A DNA stretch of 64,000 bases from Micavibrio aeruginosavorus ARL-13 (GTDB taxonomy: Bacteria; Pseudomonadota; Alphaproteobacteria; Micavibrionales; Micavibrionaceae): NCBI RefSeq assembly GCF_000226315.1, contig NC_016026.1, forward strand, positions 1,054,001 to 1,118,000. Direction: 5' to 3'. Positions within the stretch are counted from its first letter, which is position 1; the number at the start of each line of letters is the position of its first letter. The notes under the pieces were generated by a model. The model ran no database searches and was not told where the DNA came from. It was given only the letters and a program-made list of their open reading frames with translations. The translations under genes were made by a program, and so were the position numbers. Shown here one piece after another: positions 54,835 to 62,089 of this stretch.

Positions 54835-55899
54835 TTAACGCGCGCCGCCCCGTCCGTCATGACGGTCATAGGCCGTGACGATTTTAGCGACCAGGTCACT
54901 GCGCACCACGTCCTTGGACCCGAAACGGATCAACCCGACCTCGGGCAGATCATGCAGAATATCCATCGCTTGGAGCAGGCCCGATGTTTCCCCGCTGGGC
55001 AGGTCAATCTGTGTCGGGTCGCCCGTAATCACCATGCGTGAACCTTCACCCAAGCGGGTCAGGAACATTTTCATCTGCATCGCGGTGGTGTTCTGCGCCT
55101 CGTCCAGAATGACGAAGGCACGGTTCAGTGTGCGTCCGCGCATAAAGGCCAGCGGCGCAATCTCAATATCCTTGGACAGGATGCGTTTTTCTGCCTTTTC
55201 CGCGCCCATTGTGTCGTACAGCGCGTCATAAAGCGGGCGCAGATAGGGATCAATCTTTTCCTTCAAATCACCGGGCAGGAAGCCCAGACGCTCCCCAGCC
55301 TCTACCGCCGGGCGGGACAGGATAATGCGTTCCACTTTTTCCTGTTCAAACAACGACACGGCCTGTGCCACAGCCAGATAGGTTTTCCCCGTACCGGCGG
55401 GACCGATGCCGAACACGGCTTCGTGTTTTTGCATGGCTTCGATATAGGCCGCCTGAACCGGGCCGCGCGGGGCAATGGTCTTTTTGCGCGTGACAATCTG
55501 GCCCTTGGTTTCGATCAGCTCTTTCAAATTGGTTGGCGTGCTGGATGTCATGGGTTTTCCATCTTTGTGGTGATCGGTTTTGCGGCGTTGGTGATGGTGT
55601 TGCGGGGCGGAACGTTGTTCCTCCGCATGCTCGTCGGAAAAGCGCAAGGCGGCACTGACCGTGTGAATATCCACGTCTTCGCCGCGTTTCAACTTGCCCC
55701 ACATTAAATTCAGGATTTCGCGGCCCAGCGCGATTTTTTCAATGTCGCCGATCAAGGTGATTTCATTGCCGCGGCTGATGATCTCCAGCCCCAGGGCCTG
55801 TTCCAGAAACGACAAATTCTCATTCTGCCCGCCGAAGAGGGCTGGCAGCAGGCGGTTATCATTGAAAACCAGATGGTCGTGTTCGATTTGCGTGGTTAT
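54835..55899 (-). CDS. phoH: PhoH-family ATPase (apparent AUA start)
   Basis: A PhoH protein of about 354 residues. Walker A FGIGPAGTGKTYLAVAQAVS, RPAVEAGERLGFLPGDLKEK, LNRAFVILDEAQNTTAMQMK and VITGDPTQIDLPSGETSGL are standard. The first ATG/GTG/TTG-type codon in frame is TTG 55815, inside the conserved region. The homologous N-terminus (TTQIEHDHLVFNDNRLLPAL) continues upstream to codon ATA at 55899-55897, which has CGGAGAG about 6 bases before it. A TAA precedes it in frame five codons earlier. The start is therefore probably AUA, or an ATG altered by mutation or sequence error. Precedes ybeY and corC. Confidence 0.9.
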   Translation of the reverse strand: MTTQIEHDHLVFNDNRLLPALFGGQNENLSFLEQALGLEIISRGNEITLIGDIEKIALGREILNLMWGKLKRGEDVDIHTVSAALRFSDEHAEEQRSAPQHHHQRRKTDHHKDGKPMTSSTPTNLKELIETKGQIVTRKKTIAPRGPVQAAYIEAMQKHEAVFGIGPAGTGKTYLAVAQAVSLFEQEKVERIILSRPAVEAGERLGFLPGDLKEKIDPYLRPLYDALYDTMGAEKAEKRILSKDIEIAPLAFMRGRTLNRAFVILDEAQNTTAMQMKMFLTRLGEGSRMVITGDPTQIDLPSGETSGLLQAMDILHDLPEVGLIRFGSKDVVRSDLVAKIVTAYDRHDGRGGAR

Positions 55900-55974
55900 A
55901 AGCGCTCTCCGTTACTCTGTCCCCAATTATAGCACAAGTAATTGTAAGGATAAGATTAATTAGGGCGGCGCAGC

Positions 55975-56004
55975 AAAAAACCCCGACTTTTGGCCGGGGT
56001 TTTT
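55975..56004. terminator. Intrinsic terminator after the second phoH-like gene
   Basis: AAAAAACCCCG-ACTTTTGG-CCGGGGTTTTT; on the minus strand it ends in TTTTTTG, 20 bases after the stop of the gene at 56025. Confidence 0.85.
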
Positions 56005-56024
56005 GTATGAAATATGCTGTGTTC

Positions 56025-56957
56025 TTACGGTTTCGGGGCCGGAGTGGCTTCGCGGATCACTTGGCCGGCTGTGTTGGCCTGTTCTTTATGACCTTCCAGT
56101 TCCGGGATCGGCAGATCGTCACCACGTTCCATCATTTTCAGGATCAGTGGGTGGCGTTTGCAATCGGTTTTCGGAACTTGGACCTGACCAATTTCACGGT
56201 CATAGGCCGGGTTGGAGAAGCGCTCCATATAAGCGGTGAAGGCCGTGCGTTTCTGATCCGTCCGGTCGTTCTGCGCATCATCACCCATGTAGATGAAGGT
56301 GGAGCCTTTACCAATACGGGTAAAGGATGTGCGCAATTGACGGGCGGATGCGTTCTGGCATTCGTCCAGCAGGTAGTACGAATATTTGTATGTACGGCCG
56401 CGGTTAAATGCGTGCGGCGCAATTTCCAGCACACCTGCCTGCATCAAACGTTCACGCAACGGCTTGCCGATCAGTTCGTCAATGGTTTCAACCATTGGGC
56501 GCACGTGCGGCATCATTTTTTCATTCAGGTCGCCGGGCAGAAAACCAATTTCTTCGTCGGCTGTCACCGCCGGGGTGGCCAGGCAGATCCGGTCAATTTT
56601 ACCTTGGGCCAAAGCTTCCAGCGCCATATAGGTGCTGAACAATGTTTTTCCTGTACCGGCCTTGCCGTTGACGAAAACCATGTCCTTGTTGCGGGCTTCG
56701 TGCATGATTTTCTTTTGGGCCGGGGTCGGCGTGATATCTTCGCGCCCCAGTTTGAAGGAACCACCATCAAAAGTCGGCAGAGCGCGCTCAACAGCGGCTT
56801 GGGCCTCGGCAATGGTCATGGTGCGGTTGGCGTTGTCGTTGGATGCACCGCCAGCTTCGTTGAATTGATCTTGTGCGGCGTTTTTCCCTTTACCGCGACC
56901 ATTCCCTTTGCCGGTGCTGTTCGCGTTGCGTGCGCCTTGTGTAGGTCCCTGTACCAT
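56025..56957 (-). CDS. Second PhoH-like P-loop ATPase
   Basis: A 310-residue paralogue of PhoH. A ~45-residue Gly/Asn/Lys-rich leader (STGKGNGRGKGKNAAQDQ) precedes the ATPase domain: MVFVNGKAGTGKTLFSTYMA, TPAVTADEEIGFLPGDLNEK, YSYYLLDECQNASARQLRTS and IYMGDDAQND. The Walker B DECQN and sensor GDDAQN differ from DEAQN and GDPTQ of the neighbouring PhoH. The C-terminal tail is polar with no PIN domain, so it is not PhoH2. Located between miaB and phoH but closed by its own terminator. The function of the family in RNA metabolism or phosphate stress is poorly known. Confidence 0.88.
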   Translation of the reverse strand: MVQGPTQGARNANSTGKGNGRGKGKNAAQDQFNEAGGASNDNANRTMTIAEAQAAVERALPTFDGGSFKLGREDITPTPAQKKIMHEARNKDMVFVNGKAGTGKTLFSTYMALEALAQGKIDRICLATPAVTADEEIGFLPGDLNEKMMPHVRPMVETIDELIGKPLRERLMQAGVLEIAPHAFNRGRTYKYSYYLLDECQNASARQLRTSFTRIGKGSTFIYMGDDAQNDRTDQKRTAFTAYMERFSNPAYDREIGQVQVPKTDCKRHPLILKMMERGDDLPIPELEGHKEQANTAGQVIREATPAPKP

Positions 56958-57048
56958 TTTTTTTCTCGCTTTCCTGCGGGTTTCCAGCCCGGTGTGATCC
57001 GGGTATGGGTACCGTTTTTATGTGAAGAAGGTCAATAAATGCAAGAAA

Positions 57049-58392
57049 TTACTGGGCCAGTTCCCCGGTAATCGATGTTGCGGTTGCGTCATTGACCCGA
57101 ACTTGGGCGATTTGGCCGAAATATTGGGCCGGGGCCATGACGTGCATGGGCTGGTTCCATGGGGTTCGGCCATAAAGCTGGCCGTCCTTGCGGCCACGCC
57201 CGTCGAACAGCACGGGAACGGTCTGGCCGATCATGGCGGTGTTAAATTCGCGTTGCTGCTCCATCAACAAGGCCTGCAGGCGTTGCAGCCGTTCATCCAT
57301 AATGGCGTCGTGGACCAACCCCTGCATATTCGCCGCCGGGGTGCCCGGGCGGGCGGAGTATTTAAAGCTGTAGGCCGACATGTAACGCACATCGCGGACC
57401 AATTGCATCGTGGCTTCGAAATCGGCCTCTGTCTCGCCGGGGAAGCCGACGATGAAGTCGGATGAGAACGCAATGTCCGGTCGGGCCGCGCGCAGCTTGG
57501 CAATAATTTCGCGGTAATGATCCGCCGTGTGCTTGCGGTTCATGCTTTTCAAAATCGCATCCGACCCGCTTTGTACCGGTAGGTGCATGAACGGCATCAG
57601 GGCGGGCACGTCGCGGTGTGCATCGATCAAATCCTGATCCACGTCGCGCGGGTGGGATGTCATGTAGCGAATACGTTCCACGCCATCAATGTCACCCAGC
57701 GCTTGAATCAAACGGCCCAGTGACCATGTTGATCCATCGGCGGCTTCGCCGTGATAGGCGTTGACGTTCTGGCCCAGCAACGTGATGTCCTTGACCCCGC
57801 GATCACGCAGCGTTTTGGCTTCATCCAGAATTTTCTCTGCCGGGCGGGAATATTCCGCACCGCGTGTATAGGGCACGACGCAGAAGGTGCAGAATTTGTC
57901 GCACCCTTCCTGAATGGATACAAAAGCCGACGGGCCGTCCTGCGTCACATGGTCGACGGGCAGGGAGTCGAATTTGGATTCAACCGGGAAGTCGGTGTTG
58001 ACCACGCGTTCGCCCAGCGCCCGTACAACCATTTCCGGCAATTCGTGATAGGTCTGCGGTCCAAAAACCAGATCGACATAGGGCGCGCGATCCATGATCA
58101 ATTCGCCTTCGGCCTGGGCCACGCATCCGGCGACGGCGACCAGTGTTTTCTTGCCGGATTTGGCGCGCTCGTCCTTGTGGTCGCGCATACGACCCAGATC
58201 GGAGAAGACCTTGTCGGTCGCTTTTTCACGGATATGACAGGTGTTCAAAATGACCATATCGGCGTCATCCGGCGTATCCACCGCGCGGTAGCCCAGCGGG
58301 TGCAGGATGTCGGCCATCCGGTGGCTGTCATAGACATTCATCTGACAGCCCCAGGTTTTGATAAACAGTTTTTTTGTCGCGTTTTCGGTCAT
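57049..58392 (-). CDS. miaB: tRNA-2-methylthio-N6-dimethylallyladenosine synthase
   Basis: A 447-residue radical-SAM methylthiotransferase acting on i6A37 of tRNAs. The UPF0004 N-terminal domain has [40 protein letters not shown] and [11 protein letters not shown] (three Cys for the auxiliary cluster). The radical-SAM CxxxCxxC occurs in [20 protein letters not shown], and a C-terminal TRAM-like domain is present. It heads the conserved minus-strand block. Confidence 0.98.
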   Translation of the reverse strand: MTENATKKLFIKTWGCQMNVYDSHRMADILHPLGYRAVDTPDDADMVILNTCHIREKATDKVFSDLGRMRDHKDERAKSGKKTLVAVAGCVAQAEGELIMDRAPYVDLVFGPQTYHELPEMVVRALGERVVNTDFPVESKFDSLPVDHVTQDGPSAFVSIQEGCDKFCTFCVVPYTRGAEYSRPAEKILDEAKTLRDRGVKDITLLGQNVNAYHGEAADGSTWSLGRLIQALGDIDGVERIRYMTSHPRDVDQDLIDAHRDVPALMPFMHLPVQSGSDAILKSMNRKHTADHYREIIAKLRAARPDIAFSSDFIVGFPGETEADFEATMQLVRDVRYMSAYSFKYSARPGTPAANMQGLVHDAIMDERLQRLQALLMEQQREFNTAMIGQTVPVLFDGRGRKDGQLYGRTPWNQPMHVMAPAQYFGQIAQVRVNDATATSITGELAQ

Positions 58393-58507
58393 GGCGGGGT
58401 TTTAACCATGAAAGCGGCGGGGAGGCAAGGTTCTCCCCTATTCTTTATTTACGTAATGTTAAGGACTGGGCCGTAGACTGTGGGGGAGTTTACATCTGGG
58501 GGCGGCA

Positions 58508-59443
58508 TTGGGAAGTTTATCCAGCTATGCAAAAGACTGTTTCAAAGGGGGGGCTGTTCAGGCCGTCTTTGAAAACCCCGGCTCGGTCCGTCAGGGGCCC
58601 GTCGTCAATGATGCGGCGTCCGTCAAGACCGTCCAGACCATGCTGAACGACACGGTTGGCGCTGTGCGGGCCGATGGCATGTGGGGCACGGGGACCAGCA
58701 CCGCTTTTTACCAGAAAATGACCAGCATTCAGGAACAAAACGGCTTGCCCGCCACCGGTCAATATGACGTGGCGACGGCTCAGGCCATGCGCGACAGCGG
58801 CATGGTGAAAGAAGCCGACGCACTAGACAAGATGCAGCAAAACGGTGTTTTGCAACGGGTTTATAATCCCAAACTGGCGCAGATGGTGGGGAACTGCACC
58901 ATGCCGGTCGTCGCGGAGCCGGATGTGGCGGCAAAGGCCCAGCAAAACAATACGCCGGAACATGCGTCAGGGACCACGATGGACGCGCTGAAAGGCGCGG
59001 TCAGGAATATTCAGGGTGCCATGGGCATGACCCAGACGGGCGATCTGGACATTGAAACACAACGGTCGATCGAGGGACGTATCCGCAACGCCCAGCAACA
59101 GGCCGGATTGCCGCAAACCGGGCAATATAATGAACAAACCGCCATCGCCATGCGGGCGTCGCCGGAGCATAGTGCGCTGGCCACAGCGTTTGACGACGCC
59201 AAGGTGGCCTTGGCTGGGGGCGTGTCGAACCCGGCGGCCACGGACGCGTTGCCGGGCAAATCGGAACATACGGTGGTCAAAGGTGGAATTGAGACTGCAC
59301 CGCTGAAACCATCGTTCTTTGAAGCTGTCACCAACTTCGGATCACAGGCGCTGGATGTCCTGCGCGGCACGCCGACACAGTCCGTAGAAAATGCGGGTCC
59401 GGCGCAGGAGCAGCGTCAATCCATGCCGATGATGATGCCGTAA
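58508..59443 (+). CDS. Protein with two peptidoglycan-binding-like domains
   Basis: A 311-residue protein. Two PG_binding_1-type repeats are visible, at about residues 38-97 (VKTVQTMLNDTVGAVRADGM through NGLPATGQYDVATAQAM) and 163-216 (VRNIQGAMGMTQTGDLDIET through AGLPQTGQYNEQTAIAM). No catalytic domain and no clear signal peptide. The tail is Met/Pro-rich (QRQSMPMMMP). The first start-type codon in frame is TTG 58508, preceded by CTGGGGGCG; no ATG start exists near the N-terminus. It may be exported by an unusual route or act inside the cell. Confidence 0.72.
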   Translation: MGSLSSYAKDCFKGGAVQAVFENPGSVRQGPVVNDAASVKTVQTMLNDTVGAVRADGMWGTGTSTAFYQKMTSIQEQNGLPATGQYDVATAQAMRDSGMVKEADALDKMQQNGVLQRVYNPKLAQMVGNCTMPVVAEPDVAAKAQQNNTPEHASGTTMDALKGAVRNIQGAMGMTQTGDLDIETQRSIEGRIRNAQQQAGLPQTGQYNEQTAIAMRASPEHSALATAFDDAKVALAGGVSNPAATDALPGKSEHTVVKGGIETAPLKPSFFEAVTNFGSQALDVLRGTPTQSVENAGPAQEQRQSMPMMMP

Positions 59444-59779
59444 GGCGTGCGGGACGTGGTGTGCGTTTTTCCTTTGGCCCTGAAAATCAAACGGCCGCCA
59501 GATTTCTCTGGCAGCCGGGGAGTTAAGAACTGTCCTAAATACGGCGCAGCGTATTCACGCAAGCGCTATCACATTTCGCCTCCTCCCCGACCATAGGTTG
59601 AGCGGTAACATCAAAAATCGGCCTGATGTTTGGTTGGCTGTCTTGTGACAAGCGTAGGGGGGTGACGCGGGGGCACAAGAGTTCTGGACTATATTCCTAA
59701 TTCCGGGGTTGCTTCCACAATCCCCCTTGCCCATATCCATGGAATACCGTTAAAGACTCAGGTGAACGGTAACGGTTTA
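59444..59779. other. Intergenic stretch without a supported gene
   Basis: About 336 bases. The only clear structure is the hairpin GCCAGA-TTTC-TCTGGC at 59496-59511, extended by GGC/GCC with no T run. Short frames exist on both strands but lack ribosome binding sites. The promoter of the following gene is probably in the last 100 bases. Confidence 0.6.
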
Positions 59780-60289
59780 ATGGATGGTGGGCGCATGCGC
59801 GTTTTTGGTTTTGGTGTGATGGTGTTTGCGGCCTTGATGCTGGCCATGCCGGTGGCACAGGCGGCGGGTAAAAATTGCTATACGCAGGCGGAAGCCGAAG
59901 CAGAACAAGCCATTCGTATTCATAGCGAATTGATGGTGATTGGCCTGAATTGCCAGCATATGACCCCGGCGGGGCAGAAAAACCTGTATCAGGCATACCG
60001 CGAGTTCACCGACAAAAATGTGGGTCTGTTCGCATCGTATGAATCAACATTGTTGAATTATTTCAAGCGCACCGGTGCCCGTGATGCCGAGGCTGAAATT
60101 AACTCCCTGCGCACGGCATTCGCGAACAAGATTTCGCTGGATGCGGCAAAGATGCGCCCGGACCTGTTCTGCAACCACTATATGCCGCGTATTCAAAAGG
60201 CATCGGTGATGGGGCGCAGTGATATTCAGAAATGGGCGGCCACCTTCTTCCCGTCCCACCCGGTATCCCACCCGATTTGCGGGCAATAA
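59780..60289 (+). CDS. Secreted protein of unknown function
   Basis: A 169-residue protein; starts at ATG 59780 or ATG 59795 are possible, the latter giving MRVFGFGVMVFAALMLAMPV, then AQAA, a textbook signal peptide. The mature part begins GKNCYTQAEAEAEQAIRIHS and has four cysteines (KNCYTQ, LNCQHM, LFCNHY, PICGQ), probably two disulfides in a helical bundle. No family is recognised. It is monocistronic. Confidence 0.78.
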   Translation: MDGGRMRVFGFGVMVFAALMLAMPVAQAAGKNCYTQAEAEAEQAIRIHSELMVIGLNCQHMTPAGQKNLYQAYREFTDKNVGLFASYESTLLNYFKRTGARDAEAEINSLRTAFANKISLDAAKMRPDLFCNHYMPRIQKASVMGRSDIQKWAATFFPSHPVSHPICGQ

Positions 60290-60405
60290 GTTTCTTTACC
60301 CTGTGAATTAAATGCCCGGGTGGCTTGTTCCCGGCCCTTTCACGCGCCTATCCTGTACGGATTAGGTCAAGTGATTCAGTTTGATAAACAGGGAATTATA
60401 AGAAA

Positions 60406-61929
60406 ATGACGGCACACGCCCCCTCCGGGATCGACAAAATGATCGACTCCGCTTTCGTCGGACTGGCCGATTTCTTTGATAAAACACTCTTTTATGGGCT
60501 GAAATTCGACCTTCCCGGCGCTGCGGGCGAAATGGTGACGAAGGAAGCGCCGCTGATCCTGATCTGGCTGGTCATGGCGGGCGTCATTTTTACCCTGTAT
60601 TTCCGTTTTGTGAATTTGCGCCTGTTCAAGCACAGCTTTGACGTTGTGTCCGGCAAGTTCGAGGAACCGGGCGCGCCGGGCCAAACCACCAATTTTCAGG
60701 CGTTGATGGCGTCGTTGGCCGGAACGGTCGGGCTCGGCAACATTGCCGGGGTGGCCGTGGCCGTGTCCGTCGGTGGGCCGGGTGCTGTGTTCTGGATGGT
60801 GGTGATGGGCTTCATCGGCATGTCCACGAAATTTATCGAGGTTGCAGCCGGGGTGAAATATCGCCGTGTCTTCATCAATGAAGAGGGCAAAACCGACATC
60901 TCCGGCGGGCCGATGTATTACCTGCAGGATATTTTCAGCGCGCGCGGCCTGCCCGCCGTGGGGAAATTTCTGGCGATTGTGTTTGCCATCTTCTGCATCG
61001 GCGGATCGCTGGGCGGGGGCAACATGTTCCAGGCCAACCAGACCTTCATCCAATTCGTGAACGCCACGGGCGGGCCGGAAGCCAGCGTGCTGGCGGGGCA
61101 AGGCTGGCTGTTCGGGCTGGGGCTGGCCATTTTGACCGGGATCGTGATTATCGGCGGCATTCGGTCCATCGCCAACGTATCGGCCCGCCTGGTGCCGATG
61201 ATGGCGCTGCTGTACGTGATCGCGGGATTGTTTGTGATCCTTATGAATTATCAGCATATTCCGGCGGCCTTATGGTCGATTATCCATGATGCCTTTACCC
61301 CCGCGGCGGGGCTGGGGGCTGTGGTTGGCGGGTTGCTGATCGGGGTGCAACGAGCGTCGTTTTCGAACGAAGCGGGGCTGGGTTCTGCGTCCATTATCCA
61401 AAGCACGGCGCGCACCAACGAGCCCATTCGCCAAGGTCTGGCGGGCATGATGGGGCCGTTTTTGGATACGATTGTGATTTGTTCCGTCACCGCCTTAGTC
61501 ATCACCATTTCCGGTGTGTATGAAGGCGGGCAGGGCATGCAGGGCATTACCCTGACGGCCAAGGCGTTCTCAACGGCCATTCCGTTTGCGGATCATTTCT
61601 TGGCCTTGTGCGTCTTCCTGTTCGCGTTTTCGACCATGATCGGGTGGGGGTATCTGGGGGTAAAGGCGTCGACCTTTATCTTTGGCGAACACATCCTTGT
61701 TGAAAATGCGTTCAAGTTGATTTTCTGCGGGTTCATTATTATCGGTTGCGCTTCGGACCTCAGCAACGTGATCCGGTTTACGGACTCGCTGATCCTGTCC
61801 ATGGCCATTCCGAACATCATCGGCCTGTACATCATGGCACCGGAGATTAAGAAAGACTTGCAAGCCTATCTGGCTGCAGGAAAACATCGCCGCGTGAAGG
61901 GTGAGGGTGTGGTGCAGGCAGCGGAATAG
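60406..61929 (+). CDS. Sodium:alanine/glycine symporter family (AGCS) transporter
   Basis: A 507-residue inner-membrane protein with about 10-11 hydrophobic helices. AGCS signatures are visible: FQALMASLAGTVGLGNIAGV, FIGMSTKFIEVAAGVKYRR, SGGPMYYLQ and QRASFSNEAGLGSASIIQST, and STMIGWGYLGVKASTFIFGE near the end. The family imports alanine or glycine with sodium. An N-terminal ~50-residue amphipathic region precedes TM1. It is monocistronic, with ATG 60406 after AATTATAAGAAA. Confidence 0.93.
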   Translation: MTAHAPSGIDKMIDSAFVGLADFFDKTLFYGLKFDLPGAAGEMVTKEAPLILIWLVMAGVIFTLYFRFVNLRLFKHSFDVVSGKFEEPGAPGQTTNFQALMASLAGTVGLGNIAGVAVAVSVGGPGAVFWMVVMGFIGMSTKFIEVAAGVKYRRVFINEEGKTDISGGPMYYLQDIFSARGLPAVGKFLAIVFAIFCIGGSLGGGNMFQANQTFIQFVNATGGPEASVLAGQGWLFGLGLAILTGIVIIGGIRSIANVSARLVPMMALLYVIAGLFVILMNYQHIPAALWSIIHDAFTPAAGLGAVVGGLLIGVQRASFSNEAGLGSASIIQSTARTNEPIRQGLAGMMGPFLDTIVICSVTALVITISGVYEGGQGMQGITLTAKAFSTAIPFADHFLALCVFLFAFSTMIGWGYLGVKASTFIFGEHILVENAFKLIFCGFIIIGCASDLSNVIRFTDSLILSMAIPNIIGLYIMAPEIKKDLQAYLAAGKHRRVKGEGVVQAAE

Positions 61930-62089
61930 CCACTGTTTCCATATCTAATCCAAAATGCCGTGCATAAGTCGGGGGATGAAGGGGTAAAACCCTTGAAGAT
62001 CCGCCCGCTTCTGTGGCCCTATTACAGCATTCCAAAAATTGATTGCCAGCACTGCGTTCACACGCAGGGGAATGCCAAAGGGGTTTCGC

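Noticed and set aside
59555-59740. 61-codon minus-strand frame in the gap before the secreted protein gene
   Set aside because: No ribosome binding site, irregular composition, and it faces the promoter region of the plus-strand gene.
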